Assembly (NCBI RefSeq): GCF_015207705.1
Contig: NZ_JADEWI010000002.1
Coordinates: 206,894-270,893, forward strand
Reading direction: 5' to 3'
Source of the DNA: Nostoc sp. LEGE 06077
GTDB lineage: Bacteria > Cyanobacteriota > Cyanobacteriia > Cyanobacteriales > Nostocaceae
Length of the DNA stretch: 64,000 nt
Part shown: piece after piece, positions 1 to 9,498 of the stretch
How the letters are laid out: every line of letters begins with the position of its first letter
Position numbering within the stretch: position 1 is the first letter of the stretch
The notes under the pieces: generated by a model
What the model was told of the DNA's origin: nothing
Databases searched by the model: none
Seen by the model: the letters and a program-made list of their open reading frames with translations, nothing else
Program-made: the position numbers and the translations under genes

Positions 1-204
1 GCCACAGCTTATGGTATCTTCAGCACAGGCTATGGTTTTGCTTGGTTTTTAGGCAGCACTTTAATGGGTGTTTTGTACGATCGCTCCATTACCCTATTAG
101 TAATATTTTCCGCCGCCACTCAACTACTCGCCATTCCCTTATTTGTTTGGGTGCAATTACAAGCTAATAAATCCCAACCAGAGTTAACAGATAAACCTGT
201 TTAA
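1..204 (+). CDS. MFS transporter, C-terminal fragment (5' end outside window)
   Basis: The frame is open from base 1 and stops at TAA 202-204, giving 67 residues. They hold two hydrophobic segments, ending 'LLAIPLFVWVQLQ', followed by a short polar tail. The segment 'GYGFAWFLGSTLMGVLYD' resembles helix 11 of major facilitator superfamily permeases, where a Gly-rich helix is followed by a 'G.LYD' turn. The substrate cannot be inferred because the N-terminal part lies outside the window. The stop codon overlaps the stop of a minus-strand relic at 201-203. Confidence 0.6.
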   Translation, partial: ATAYGIFSTGYGFAWFLGSTLMGVLYDRSITLLVIFSAATQLLAIPLFVWVQLQANKSQPELTDKPV

Positions 205-320
205 ATCAAAGAATCTGGGTCTACACCCAGGGTTCTTAATCTTTCTGCTAAGATTTGAGCGCATTGTTCAACTTTTTGCACTTGTCCTTCTGGTGTTAAC
301 ATTCATAATTGTTGTACCAT
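201..320 (-). pseudogene. Relic of a Uma2-family gene (start and tail only)
   Basis: On the minus strand an AGGAGG motif (about 331-336) precedes ATG at 320. That frame reads MVQQL and hits TGA at 303-305. Directly in frame, ATG 302 opens 33 codons that end 'LAERLRTLGVDPDSLI'. 'MVQQ' starts and 'L..LGVDPDSL' tails are typical of Uma2 (DUF820) proteins in cyanobacteria, and the full-length Uma2 gene at 23126..23815 ends in the similar 'LGIDPNSI'. I infer that the body of the gene was deleted, leaving its two ends. A short independent peptide gene is possible but less likely. Confidence 0.45.
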
Positions 321-352
321 TGGTTCCACTTCCTCCTGATTTTCTCAACTCA

Positions 353-410
353 ACTCCTCTTCCTCTGCGTAACTCTGCGCGGACTTTGTATACCTTTGCG
401 TTTAAAATAC
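353..410. repeat. Nostoc-type 'CTCTGCG/CTTTGCG' intergenic repeat
   Basis: The stretch carries 'CCTCTGCGTAACTCTGCGC' followed by 'CTTTGCGTTTA', the wording of a repeat common between genes in Nostocales. A related copy lies inside the GH116 gene at about 42641-42690. Its end supplies the stop codon of lnt (402-404), so the repeat probably sets where lnt translation ends. Confidence 0.45.
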
Positions 411-2012
411 CTTCCCCACAAACCAACCCACAAAACCCAAACCCAACAACAACGGTGTTAACCAATCGCCCCAACGCACATATAAAGTCTGCGTTTGACG
501 ACGATATATAGTCTCTGCGTGAGTTTGGTAGGTATTATAGCCAGATATCCACAAAGTTCTGCCGTGGGGGTCGACAAAAGCCGAATACCCAGTATTAGTA
601 GCCCGTGCTGACCATCTATCAGTTTCAATTGCCCGCATGATATCTTGAGCATGATGCTGGAATGGCATAGCTGAACTGTAATGGGCATCGTTAGAAGAAC
701 TGAGGATAAATTGCCCACCCACCGCAGCTTGACGGCGAAATACTTCAGGAAATGCCGATTCGTAGCAAATACCGACAATTGCCTGTCCAAAAGGTGTATC
801 AAATATCTGGTTAGCTGCACCGTGAACTTGGTGTTCATCTAGCGGTGACAAACGGCTGATTAATTTACCTAAAATTTCCTCAAAGGGGATATATTCACCC
901 AAGGGTACGAGTTTGGATTTATCGTAGCGACTGGTAGTTTCACCCTGGCTATTGACAGTAAACAAACTGTTTGTATAGCTGCGTCCCTTTTCCCCAAAAG
1001 CACCTACCCAAACTACTACACCTTTTTCCTGCACTGCTGCAAATAGGGGCGTGTCTCTAAAATTGCGCTGAAAAATCGGTAAAGCACCTTCGGGTGTGAG
1101 GACAGCATTTACACCTTGTTCGGCTAAAGTTAAATAACCACTGGTATAGCCTGTAATGGCACGGCGATAACCTTCGGGTTGGACTTTAATTTTGTTGGGG
1201 ATGTTACCTTGCACAACGCCAATTTTTAAGGCTGCTGCTGGTGGTTGGGCGATGGGTTGGCTATATAAAAACCAGCCGATTAGATGTAAGGTGATGAATA
1301 ACCCTGTGGCTAATGCTAAATATTTATTGACGAACCGCCGAGGTGTAGAAGATAGGTAGGCTTCGGCGATTAGTCCATTGAAGGCGGCGATCGCAGCTGT
1401 TACAGTATTAGGGCCAGACAGTTGCCCAAGATGTAAAATTACTAAGTTATGTGGTGATTGCGTATAAGCTAAAGCACTCCACCACAAAGAACCGGAACTC
1501 CACAAACTTTCTAAACCGCACCACAGGGCTGTACCAATCAAAACCCGCAACCAAGGTTTTCCTTGATTCAGCCATACCATTCCCGCCGCCCAAAGGGTGA
1601 CAAATAACCCACCCCAGAGGCTAATAAAGCCCCAACAAAATATAGTAATAGCTAAACTCGGCCACCAAGGTACACCCAACCAATCCATTGGGTGAATCCC
1701 GGTAATCCAAAATAAGGCGACGCTGTGATAACCAACACCCCAGAGTAAAGGTAAAAGGTAAAAAGTAAAAGGTAAAAGCCAGGGTTTTTGCTTTTTAGCT
1801 TCTAAATAAGAGTTACTTTTTTGAACAACTAATACCCAAAGCGGTGCTAACGCTATCCAAGCCAAAAACCATGCACCCACAGGGGCGACGGTTAGCCCCA
1901 TCAAAACACCGCTAATTAGCGAAAGTAAAAGGTAAAAGGCAAAAGTAAAAAATGAATTCTCGCCTTTTCCTTTTTCCTTTTTACTCTTGCCTTCATTCTG
2001 TTTCTTCTTCAT
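402..2012 (-). CDS. lnt: Apolipoprotein N-acyltransferase
   Basis: Transfers the third acyl chain onto the N-terminal cysteine of lipoproteins at the plasma membrane. The N-terminal half has several hydrophobic helices. The C-terminal half is a nitrilase domain whose catalytic triad is visible: Glu about 308 ('LTPEGALP'), Lys about 367 ('[14 protein letters not shown]') and Cys about 416 ('[11 protein letters not shown]'). I chose ATG 2012, which overlaps the end of gyrA by 20 bp. An upstream ATG at 2057 would run through gyrA and adds 15 residues with no homology value. gyrA and lnt are co-directional, so coupled translation is likely. Oddity: residues about 8-31 and 75-89 are encoded by purine-rich 'GGTAAAAG' repeats of intergenic type. 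About 536 residues, normal for Lnt. Confidence 0.9.
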   Translation of the reverse strand: MKKKQNEGKSKKEKGKGENSFFTFAFYLLLSLISGVLMGLTVAPVGAWFLAWIALAPLWVLVVQKSNSYLEAKKQKPWLLPFTFYLLPLLWGVGYHSVALFWITGIHPMDWLGVPWWPSLAITIFCWGFISLWGGLFVTLWAAGMVWLNQGKPWLRVLIGTALWCGLESLWSSGSLWWSALAYTQSPHNLVILHLGQLSGPNTVTAAIAAFNGLIAEAYLSSTPRRFVNKYLALATGLFITLHLIGWFLYSQPIAQPPAAALKIGVVQGNIPNKIKVQPEGYRRAITGYTSGYLTLAEQGVNAVLTPEGALPIFQRNFRDTPLFAAVQEKGVVVWVGAFGEKGRSYTNSLFTVNSQGETTSRYDKSKLVPLGEYIPFEEILGKLISRLSPLDEHQVHGAANQIFDTPFGQAIVGICYESAFPEVFRRQAAVGGQFILSSSNDAHYSSAMPFQHHAQDIMRAIETDRWSARATNTGYSAFVDPHGRTLWISGYNTYQTHAETIYRRQTQTLYVRWGDWLTPLLLGLGFVGWFVGKVF

Positions 2013-4581
2013 CACCAGTATCAGGCGGAACGATCGCAACTCCGGTAATTGCGTCATCTTCGTCTAAGCGTTGGACTCTTACGCCAGTAGCCGATCGCGA
2101 TTGGATGGAAATTGCATTGGTAGCCTGACGGATAATGATACCGCGATTTGTCACCATCATAATTTCATCGTCGCTGTTGACAATTTGCAAGGTGGCTAAT
2201 TTGTCTTTGGTTTTCCGGTTTTTGAATTTGGTAGCCATTAAACCTTGACCAGCACGGTTTTGCAAACGGAATTGGGCAACGGGTACGCGTTTACCGTAGC
2301 CGCCCATTGTAATAACTAGTACCCAAGGGCCAACATTACCTGTTACTTCTACTTCTGTGGTTTCTTCCACATTTTCGATATCTTCGGTTTCGATTTCTTC
2401 GATTTCTGACTCTTCCGTTCCCGTGTCGAGTGTATCCAGAATAGCTGCGGGAATAATATCCATCCCCACCAGTTCATCACCCTTTTTGAGTTTCATCGAT
2501 TTCACACCACGGGTCGCCCTACCGAGAGGACGCAGTTGTTCGTGGGTACATCGAAAGTGAATTGCCATCCCCAGACGAGAACCAACGATAATGCTGTCTT
2601 CAACTCTAGCGCGGCGTACCCAGCGCAGTTGATCCCCTTCTTCTAAGGAAATGGCAATCAAACCATTTGCCCGAATATGGCTAAAAGCTGCCAAGGCAGT
2701 TTTCTTAATATTGCCGCCTTTGGTGAGCATGACTAAATATTCATTGTCGCTGAACTCGTCAACGGGGACGATGGAGGTGATTTTTTCTTCCTTGGGAATG
2801 GGTAACATCTGGACAATGGGTGTACCCCGACTGGTGCGGGAACCCACTGGGATTTGATAAGCTTTGAGGCAGTAAACTACGCCGCGATCGCTAAAGAATA
2901 AAACACTATCGTGATCGCAGCAAGTTAAGAAATGTTCTACGGTGTCATCGTCTTTCACCTTGGCGGCGGCTTTACCTCTAGTGGCGCGGCTTTGCGCTTC
3001 AAAGGTGTTGACGGGCATCCGTTTGATGTAACCTTGCTGTGTTAACAGAATAATTGCTTTTTCGTTGGCAATTAGGTCACGTTCATCAATTTCCCCTTCG
3101 GCATGAGTAATGATTGTGCGTCGAGGTGTGGCGAAGCTGGTTTTGATGTGCGAAATTTCAGCTTCAATAATTTCTAAAATTCTTTCTCGCCGTGCCAGAA
3201 TATCGCGTAAATCGCCGATGCGCTCTTGTAATTCTTCATGTTCTAGGCGAATTTTATCTGCTTCTAAGGCAGTCAAGCGGCGCAGTTGCATTTGCAAAAT
3301 TGCGTCAGCTTGGACTTCTGACAGTCCGTAATTTGTAATTAACTCACCTTTAGCGGTGGGTGCGTCCGGGGCATGACGAATCAAGTTAATGATTGTATCT
3401 AAATGGGATAAAGCAATCAATAACCCTTGTAAAAGATGGTCGCGTTCTTCCGCTTTTCGCAGTTCGTACTGGGTGCGTCTGGTAATGGATATGATGCGGA
3501 AATCGAGGAAGACTTCTAAAAATTGCCGCAGGGTGAGGATTTGCGGTTCCCCGTTGACCAACGCCAGCATATTTGCCCCAAAGTTGGCTTGCAGTGGGGT
3601 TTGCTTGTAAAGGTTGTTCAACACTACGCGGGGATAAGCATCGCGCTTGAGTTCGATGACAATTCGCATCCCATCGCGATCGCTTTCATCCCGGATATCT
3701 GCTATCCCGTCAATTCGCTTATCGTTCACCAATTCGGCGATTTTCTCAATTAATGCCGCCTTATTAGTTTGATAAGGCAATTCGGTGATGATAATTGCTT
3801 CCCGTTCGGGACGACCACGCTGTTCGATGGTTTCTATGTTGGCGACACCACGCATGGTAATGGAACCGCGCCCAGTAGTATAAGCTTCTTTAATTGCCGC
3901 TGTGCCGAGAATTTGCGCCCCAGTGGGGAAATCTGGCCCGTGGATATACTGCATCAACTGGAGGTCGGTGATTTCGGGATTGTGAATTAGGGCGACTAAT
4001 CCATCAATCAATTCGCCTAAGTTGTGGGGCGGAATATTTGTTGCCATCCCCACGGCAATACCCGATGAACCATTGAGTAGCAGTTGGGGAATCCGCGAGG
4101 GTAGAACTGTGGGTTCTTGTTGGGAACCGTCGAAGTTATCCGCAAAGTCTACAGTTTCTGATTCGATGTCTTGGAGTAAAGCGGCGCTAGTTAAAGCTTG
4201 CAAGCGACATTCTGTGTATCGCATTGCCGCTGGGGGATCGTTATCTACAGAACCGAAGTTACCATGCCCGTTAATTAAAGGCGATCGCATGGAAAAATCC
4301 TGCGCCATCCGCACCAAGGCATCGTATACGGCTGTGTCGCCGTGGGGGTGATATTTACCCAACACTTCCCCAACCACACGGGCGCATTTTCTAAATGGGC
4401 GATCGTGCAGTAAACCTAGTTCGTGCATAGCGTAGAGGATACGGCGATGCACAGGTTTCAGACCATCCCTGGCATCTGGTAGCGCCCGACCCACTATCAC
4501 ACTCATGGCGTATTCCAGATAAGACCGGGACATTTCGTTCCGGAGATCTGTGGGGATAATCCTCTCCTGTGAGGTTGTCAT
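1993..4581 (-). CDS. gyrA: DNA gyrase subunit A
   Basis: Breakage-reunion subunit of gyrase, which introduces negative supercoils together with GyrB. The N-terminal winged-helix/tower part is complete: catalytic Tyr122 in 'MRYTECRL' and the quinolone pocket 'HGDTAVYD', with Thr at the position of E. coli Ser83 and Asp at 87. The C-terminal part is the beta-propeller. Length (862 residues) fits the family. Two features stand out. The GyrA-box region reads '[13 protein letters not shown]' instead of the classical QRRGGKG. A strongly acidic run rich in Glu and Thr interrupts the propeller at about 700-745, and the tail ends 'DTGDEEETE'. Gyrase identity is preferred over topoisomerase IV ParC by overall similarity, but the weak box leaves a small doubt. 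Confidence 0.93.
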   Translation of the reverse strand: MTTSQERIIPTDLRNEMSRSYLEYAMSVIVGRALPDARDGLKPVHRRILYAMHELGLLHDRPFRKCARVVGEVLGKYHPHGDTAVYDALVRMAQDFSMRSPLINGHGNFGSVDNDPPAAMRYTECRLQALTSAALLQDIESETVDFADNFDGSQQEPTVLPSRIPQLLLNGSSGIAVGMATNIPPHNLGELIDGLVALIHNPEITDLQLMQYIHGPDFPTGAQILGTAAIKEAYTTGRGSITMRGVANIETIEQRGRPEREAIIITELPYQTNKAALIEKIAELVNDKRIDGIADIRDESDRDGMRIVIELKRDAYPRVVLNNLYKQTPLQANFGANMLALVNGEPQILTLRQFLEVFLDFRIISITRRTQYELRKAEERDHLLQGLLIALSHLDTIINLIRHAPDAPTAKGELITNYGLSEVQADAILQMQLRRLTALEADKIRLEHEELQERIGDLRDILARRERILEIIEAEISHIKTSFATPRRTIITHAEGEIDERDLIANEKAIILLTQQGYIKRMPVNTFEAQSRATRGKAAAKVKDDDTVEHFLTCCDHDSVLFFSDRGVVYCLKAYQIPVGSRTSRGTPIVQMLPIPKEEKITSIVPVDEFSDNEYLVMLTKGGNIKKTALAAFSHIRANGLIAISLEEGDQLRWVRRARVEDSIIVGSRLGMAIHFRCTHEQLRPLGRATRGVKSMKLKKGDELVGMDIIPAAILDTLDTGTEESEIEEIETEDIENVEETTEVEVTGNVGPWVLVITMGGYGKRVPVAQFRLQNRAGQGLMATKFKNRKTKDKLATLQIVNSDDEIMMVTNRGIIIRQATNAISIQSRSATGVRVQRLDEDDAITGVAIVPPDTGDEEETE

Positions 4582-5041
4582 AACCTAAAAAACTCCAAAA
4601 ATCGTATATTTTTAGCCTTTACAGTTGGCAAAGCGTAAAATTATTCCAAATTACTCTTGAATAATTGACATATTTTGATACAATTCTAGCATGTATTGTG
4701 TTTTTTTGCCTGGAAAGCTAACCTACAGTAGCTCGACAAACGGCTGTTGTAGACGTGCTAAATAAGATTTAACGCAGATAATTTGAGCTAAAGAAATTAA
4801 TTTCCTAAATTTTCCCTAAAATAAAGCTAATTTGCTCAATTACAAGTTATGACTGAGCCGATATCAGCAAGAGGTAGGAAATAGAATTTAGTTAATGATT
4901 GAGATAGACACGGTAAGCAAAAAAAAGTGGCAATGTAAAGGGAGTTGGATCAAATCTTTGGTTCTTAGTTTATCCGGCTTATTATAGTTAAGTTCGTGAA
5001 TCAATCTTGATTTTCCCAGTAGTTATTCATCTGAGGCTCTG
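4582..5041. other. Divergent intergenic region gyrA / small ORF
   Basis: 460 AT-rich bases between gyrA (minus) and the small gene at 5042 (plus). It must hold the gyrA promoter. I see no long hairpin, tandem repeat or HIP1 site and no convincing ORF. Confidence 0.5.
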
Positions 5042-5254
5042 ATGACATTTCAACAATTAGCCATAGGTAGCTATTTCCGTCTGCCTGGTGTCAGTTATGC
5101 TTGTGTATATCGCAAGGCCAGTCATTCTTATGGCAGTCTAAACGCATCATTACAGACAATACGTCCAACAACAAAAGTGATCCCGCTGAATGCCGCCGCG
5201 ATCGCTAAATATTTAGAGGCCAAACAAGCATCCCAGAATAAGCTCCAGAAGTAA
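5042..5254 (+). CDS. Small hypothetical protein, 70 residues
   Basis: Begins ATG 5042 and ends TAA 5252-5254. There is no signal peptide or membrane segment. The middle is Ser/Tyr-rich ('YRKASHSYGSLNASLQ') and the tail is a charged helix with Gln/Lys ('AIAKYLEAKQASQNKLQK'). I do not recognise a family. A HIP1-like GCGATCGC inside the frame is read in phase and base use resembles neighbours, so it is probably a real gene. It converges on the ClC gene 25 bp downstream. Confidence 0.5.
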   Translation: MTFQQLAIGSYFRLPGVSYACVYRKASHSYGSLNASLQTIRPTTKVIPLNAAAIAKYLEAKQASQNKLQK

Positions 5255-5279
5255 AGAATTTATTGACTGTTTTTCTGAG

Positions 5280-6575
5280 TTAATGAATATTTTCTGGTTG
5301 AGACTTTAGTTGAGCCGCAATTAAAGGCACTTTAGGCGCTAGGAAAAATCCGACTAAACTAGCAAACAAAATTGGTGTAAAGGGACTGAAGCTAGTCAGT
5401 TTCGATAGTAGCAGAGTTGTACTGATTGGTGTACGTGTTACAGCTGCGTTAATTGCCGCCATTGTACAAATCATCGCTAAGGCAGGATTGATTCCAGGAA
5501 TCAAAACTACCACTGCTTTGCCAATACAAGCACCAGTAAAAAATAAAGGGATAATAAATCCACCGCGCCACCCACCTGTAACTGTCATGCTAATGGCAGC
5601 CATTTTACCCAAAGCCAGCGTTAACAAAAAAACACCAGAAAAGTTAGTTGAAAGAACAGTTTCTAACTCTTCGTGACCAAAATAACGGGTCAGGGGTAAG
5701 AAAACTGCTAAACTACCAATTCCCAGTCCGGCTATGGTAGTGCGTAAATAAATCGGGACAGGAATGCGATTAAAGGCGCTGTCGCAGGTGCGAAAAATCC
5801 ACATAAAAATCCATCCAGCGATCGCCCCAATGATCCCAAACAGAATTGCGAAGGCAAAATCATCGATATTTTCCAGGCGATATTGAGGAAAATGCCAAGT
5901 TGGAGCAATTCCTAAATGAGTAATTGCCGCAAATACCAGATAACTAGCGCAACTAGAAACAATAGCTGGCATTAAAGCTTCGTAATACTCCACAATATGC
6001 TGATGGTGCAAGATTTCTAGGGCAAACATCGCCCCACCCAAAGGTGCGCCAAACAAAGCCGTAAAACCCGCCGCCATCGCCGCTAAACTCATAGATCGCA
6101 AGTCTTCACCTTCGAGTTTCAGGCGATCGCCTATCCAAGTACCAAAGGAACCTGTCACCTGTACTAATGGTGCTTCCGGGCCAGCACTACCACCAGCAGC
6201 AATACTCGCCAGGGAAGCCAGAATCATCGACGGATTTTTTCGCCCATCCAACCGCCCACCACGAAAATGAATATTATCCACAATCACGGCAATTTCACCA
6301 GGATTTCCCAAAAAATGAATCACTAGCCCAATAATTAAACCTGCTAGTGGCATTACAACTAATAAACTTAAACCTTGGAACCTTTGCAACTGGTGAGTTA
6401 ACAGTTCTAAAACATTCCAGTACAAACCAGCAAATAAACCACTCACTGTCCCCACCACTACCCAACGCAGTACCCATCGAGAAATCATCAAAGGATTACG
6501 TCTTGCTAGTCCAAACAGTTGAGTAAATGTCCAGCGTTGGGTTTGATTGTTGGGGGGTGGCTGATTTAATGGCAC
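5280..6575 (-). CDS. ClC-family chloride channel / proton antiporter
   Basis: 431 residues with about ten hydrophobic segments. ClC signatures are visible. The gating-glutamate loop reads 'GGSAGPEAPLVQ' with Glu134, the equivalent of E. coli ClC Glu148. The helix pair 'GFTALFGAPLGGAMFALEI' has Glu187 near the position of the internal proton glutamate. A 'GGFIIPLFFTGACIGKA' segment matches the C-terminal selectivity helix. The usual GSGIP anion-binding loop is not recognisable ('NPGEIAVIVDNIHFRGG' lies there), so anion selectivity may differ. No CBS domains follow. It stands alone, with its start about 70 bp from the divergent glycosyltransferase. Confidence 0.85.
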   Translation of the reverse strand: MPLNQPPPNNQTQRWTFTQLFGLARRNPLMISRWVLRWVVVGTVSGLFAGLYWNVLELLTHQLQRFQGLSLLVVMPLAGLIIGLVIHFLGNPGEIAVIVDNIHFRGGRLDGRKNPSMILASLASIAAGGSAGPEAPLVQVTGSFGTWIGDRLKLEGEDLRSMSLAAMAAGFTALFGAPLGGAMFALEILHHQHIVEYYEALMPAIVSSCASYLVFAAITHLGIAPTWHFPQYRLENIDDFAFAILFGIIGAIAGWIFMWIFRTCDSAFNRIPVPIYLRTTIAGLGIGSLAVFLPLTRYFGHEELETVLSTNFSGVFLLTLALGKMAAISMTVTGGWRGGFIIPLFFTGACIGKAVVVLIPGINPALAMICTMAAINAAVTRTPISTTLLLSKLTSFSPFTPILFASLVGFFLAPKVPLIAAQLKSQPENIH

Positions 6576-6754
6576 TGTTGATGTCCTATTGATAAAACCT
6601 AAGTTATTGAATAACCATTAATTATCCTGCCTGATTTTTACTATCTTTGCAAAAACCGGGATGTTCCCTTGCATACTATCTACTATCCTGTACAATAATT
6701 GCTTTATACCTGCTCACTATTGATGAGCAATTAATTATTTTTGAGCTATTGAAT

Positions 6755-7417
6755 ATGAGTAGTGTAATTTTTGACGTAATACCTGACATATCAATTATCC
6801 TTTGTACTTACAACCGAGAAAAATATTTAAACCGTTGTATTAATAGTGTGATTGCTCAGATTTATCAAGATTGGGAACTGATTATAGTAGATGATGGCAG
6901 TACCGATAACACCTTTGAAATTGTCAATCAATATATTCATATTTTCCCGAATATTCGTTATTTAAAACACCAAAATAAGAAACTTTGGCACGCTAAAAAT
7001 ACTGGTATTCAAGCATCATTTGGCAGATACATCACATTTTTAGATAGCGATGATGCCTATTTACCAGAACATCTGGCTGCACGCATTAAATATATGCAAG
7101 AGCATCCAGAAATTGATTTAATTGAAGGTGGATTTGCCACAGACGAAGAGGTTTTTGTCGCAGATTATTTTCAACAAGGTAAAACAATTAATCTCCGAGA
7201 ATGCGTACTAGGCCCTACATTTTTTGGTAAGAGAGCAGTATTTTTTGAATTGAAAGGCTTTAATAATATTGCTTATGGAGAAGATACAGACTTTTGGAAC
7301 AGAGCCGAGAAAGCCTTCAAAACTCAAAAAACACCTCACTTGCAAACTTATGTTTACACCAGAGCAGAAACTAGTATCACTAAGAGTGTTTTAGAAGAAA
7401 TTTCGCAATCTAGCTAA
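6755..7417 (+). CDS. Family-2 glycosyltransferase
   Basis: Transfers a sugar from a nucleotide donor to an acceptor that cannot be told from sequence. A GT-A fold is visible: 'ISIILCTYNR' near residue 12, the nucleotide-binding 'VDDGSTD' at 45-51 and the metal-binding 'DSDD' at 97-100. I chose ATG 6755 because the core strand begins there. The same frame is open from ATG 6647, but those 36 residues are hydrophobic and unlike the family. About 220 residues, on the short side for GT2, with no C-terminal membrane anchor. The AT-rich codon use resembles the methyltransferase next to it, so the two may form an exchangeable surface-glycan pair. Confidence 0.75.
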   Translation: MSSVIFDVIPDISIILCTYNREKYLNRCINSVIAQIYQDWELIIVDDGSTDNTFEIVNQYIHIFPNIRYLKHQNKKLWHAKNTGIQASFGRYITFLDSDDAYLPEHLAARIKYMQEHPEIDLIEGGFATDEEVFVADYFQQGKTINLRECVLGPTFFGKRAVFFELKGFNNIAYGEDTDFWNRAEKAFKTQKTPHLQTYVYTRAETSITKSVLEEISQSS

Positions 7418-7452
7418 ATAATGAATAAAATCAGGTAAAAAATGTGGAAAAT

Positions 7453-8559
7453 TTATTTTTCCGCCACGATACAAGTAGCAACAGGGAAATCAGGATGAAA
7501 TGCGTCTAATTCTTCGGGTGTAAGTTCTTCTTGGGCTATTCCATGATAACTAGCTATGACACTAATAGGATTACCATAAATATATAATTGATGCTGAGAA
7601 AAATTTTTAAACATCCAAGCAAAAGCATCAGGAAGCGGTCGCCAATAGTCCATTGGGGTAGCATGAATTCTGATAGAACTGGGAACCATTGCAAAACATT
7701 TACCACCTGGTTTTAACCACTTATATATATTTTCTACTACGATCCAAGGTGCATAACAATGCTCTAAAACATTAAAGATGATCACGGAATCTAAAGAGTT
7801 GGCTTCTACAAGGGATACATTATGAACATCTCCAACTATATCTACTCCTGGGCCTGGTTCTATGTTGAGAATTTTATAGGATGTGCCTGAGTTAACTGCA
7901 TAAAAATCTTTATCTTTTGGCGTTCCTCCTACTTCTAGGATGTTACCGCCAATTTGTGGTTGAACTTCATGCAAAAACTTGCTGAGATAATACCTATCTA
8001 CTGGTGTACCTCTAGTTAAACCAAATGCTTGACAAATTGGAACTGTTCTTTTTAAATCTCCCCAGTCAATAGTACTTGTTTCAGGCGATAATAAACCAAG
8101 CTTTTCTAGTTGATATACTATTTTCTGGAAATCTTCTATGTTTTTAATATCTGCTAAATCTTCTTCCAAGTTAATGTGACAAAATAATTGCTGGAGAATT
8201 TGGTAGTTTTTTCGGCTCAATTCACCCAGTTTAAATTGCATTTCTTTTTCAATAAAACTGCGGAAGCCTTTACCAAATATTGTCAAACTCCCATCTGCCA
8301 AAAATACGATCGCATCTTCAATCAAGCATTCATATTGATTTATTTCTTGAACAATTTCATCTGAAATAACAGTCAGATGATGTTTTTGAAATATGTGGTA
8401 AGCTTTATTTAAATCATGTTCATGCACAAATATTTCAAGTATAGTGAGCCAGGATTTTTTAGGAACAACTTCCGCAGTGCGTTGACTCCAAGCAAAAATT
8501 GCATATAATTGCGAATCTACAATTTTCAAAAAAGCGTTAGGTATATATTTTTTAGTCAT
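7453..8559 (-). CDS. SAM-dependent methyltransferase with N-terminal extension
   Basis: The C-terminal half is a class I methyltransferase. Motif I is 'GGNILEVGGTPKDKD', the acidic loop is 'IEPGPGVDIVGDVHN', and the post-motif II region 'NVLEHCYAP...WLKPGGKCFAMVP' is characteristic of the Methyltransf_11 group. The first roughly 190 residues are alpha-helical and of unknown function. ATG 8559 is preferred over the in-frame TTG 8562. It converges on the GT2 gene with 35 bp between stops, which suits a sugar- or lipid-modifying pair, but the substrate is unknown. Confidence 0.7.
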   Translation of the reverse strand: MTKKYIPNAFLKIVDSQLYAIFAWSQRTAEVVPKKSWLTILEIFVHEHDLNKAYHIFQKHHLTVISDEIVQEINQYECLIEDAIVFLADGSLTIFGKGFRSFIEKEMQFKLGELSRKNYQILQQLFCHINLEEDLADIKNIEDFQKIVYQLEKLGLLSPETSTIDWGDLKRTVPICQAFGLTRGTPVDRYYLSKFLHEVQPQIGGNILEVGGTPKDKDFYAVNSGTSYKILNIEPGPGVDIVGDVHNVSLVEANSLDSVIIFNVLEHCYAPWIVVENIYKWLKPGGKCFAMVPSSIRIHATPMDYWRPLPDAFAWMFKNFSQHQLYIYGNPISVIASYHGIAQEELTPEELDAFHPDFPVATCIVAEK

Positions 8560-8598
8560 CAAATTGAATTTTCATAACTGAGTATGACTTAGGCATTA

Positions 8599-8617
8599 TA
8601 TAGCAGTCCTATTTGAT
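8599..8617. repeat. Single end of a 'TATAGCAGTCCTA' repeat
   Basis: 'TATAGCAGTCCTATTTGAT' matches the terminal inverted repeats of the MITE-like element at 46105..46199. No partner end is visible nearby, so it is a solo copy or remnant. Confidence 0.4.
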
Positions 8618-8677
8618 TGTTGAAAAAAGTTAAGTAATGGATGGGCATTGTCCGGTGACTACCGCCAATCCCTGTCC

Positions 8678-8735
8678 AAAAAAATGTCAGGGTGTAAAGG
8701 TTTGGCTGACTTAATATCCAACACCCTTACACCCT
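8678..8735 (-). terminator. Rho-independent terminator of the lipoprotein methyltransferase
   Basis: Inverted arms lie at 8689-8705 (AGGGTGTAA...) and 8718-8735 (...TTACACCCT) with few mismatches. Read on the minus strand they are followed by seven T (8684 to 8678). It lies just past the stop of the gene at 8765. Confidence 0.6.
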
Positions 8736-8764
8736 AAAACTCTTGATGCTTTAAGTCCTGAGTA

Positions 8765-9403
8765 CTATCGCAAATTAGCTGGTACTTCTTTTGGAACCAC
8801 CCAATAGTAAACTGTTTTTCCATCTACCTGTAGTGTCTGTTGTGGTTTCCAATCGCCCATATCGAAAGCGTGGGAGACAATTCTTGTGCCAGGTTTGAGT
8901 TTTAATAGTTCGGGGCGAAGTCTTTGGTTAACTTCGGGAAGTAGGTACAGTGTGATGACTGTTGCTTCACTCAAATCAGTTTGGAATAAGTCTTGTTGAC
9001 GAAACTGTACGAGGTCTGTTACTCCCGCTTGTTGAGCATTGGCATTAGCTTCTTGAATGCGTTCGGGATTAATATCTATACCCACGCCTCTTGTACCATA
9101 TTTTTGCGCCGCAGTAACGACAATTCGGCCATCACCACTACCAAGGTCATAAAGCACATCATTCTTACCTACCTTGGCTACTTGCAACATTGCATCGACT
9201 ACAGGCTGTGGTGTCGGTACATAGGGAACATCACCTGGGCGTTCTTGGGGTTGAGTTGTAGTAGCGGGTGCTTCAGTTTGACCAGTTAAAACAGGGGGTT
9301 GTACTTGTGCTTCTAAGTCTTGTTGTTGGCTGGTACATCCAGCAATTCCTAGACTGGTGACACTAACACCTGTAATGAATAACAGCAAAAGTTTTTTAAA
9401 CAT
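8765..9403 (-). CDS. Putative lipoprotein with SAM-methyltransferase-like domain
   Basis: The N-terminus is a textbook lipoprotein signal: basic MFKK, a hydrophobic stretch and lipobox 'GIAGC' with Cys23. A Gln/Thr/Pro-rich linker (about 25-60) follows, then a class I methyltransferase-like fold with 'YDLGSGDGRIV' (about 85-95, Asp86/Gly88/Gly90), 'GVGIDINPERI' and 'ATVITLYLLPEVNQRL'. The SAM-binding loop looks intact, yet the signal would place the domain outside the cytoplasm, where SAM is not expected. Either it binds another ligand, is anchored facing the cytosol, or the signal is not used. Its own terminator follows. Confidence 0.75.
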   Translation of the reverse strand: MFKKLLLLFITGVSVTSLGIAGCTSQQQDLEAQVQPPVLTGQTEAPATTTQPQERPGDVPYVPTPQPVVDAMLQVAKVGKNDVLYDLGSGDGRIVVTAAQKYGTRGVGIDINPERIQEANANAQQAGVTDLVQFRQQDLFQTDLSEATVITLYLLPEVNQRLRPELLKLKPGTRIVSHAFDMGDWKPQQTLQVDGKTVYYWVVPKEVPANLR

Positions 9404-9498
9404 GAATCTACTCCTAAAGCAAAAATAGGTGAATGTTGAATGAGTTACAGCAATTTCACAAATGAGGGGAAATTCTCTATCAAAAATCCAAAATTGTA

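Noticed and set aside
2013..2057. Longer lnt start at 2057
   Set aside because: The extra residues are an out-of-frame reading of the gyrA 3' end and lack a ribosome site.
6647..6754. N-terminal extension of the glycosyltransferase
   Set aside because: Hydrophobic 36 residues unlike GT2 starts; the conserved core begins just after ATG 6755.
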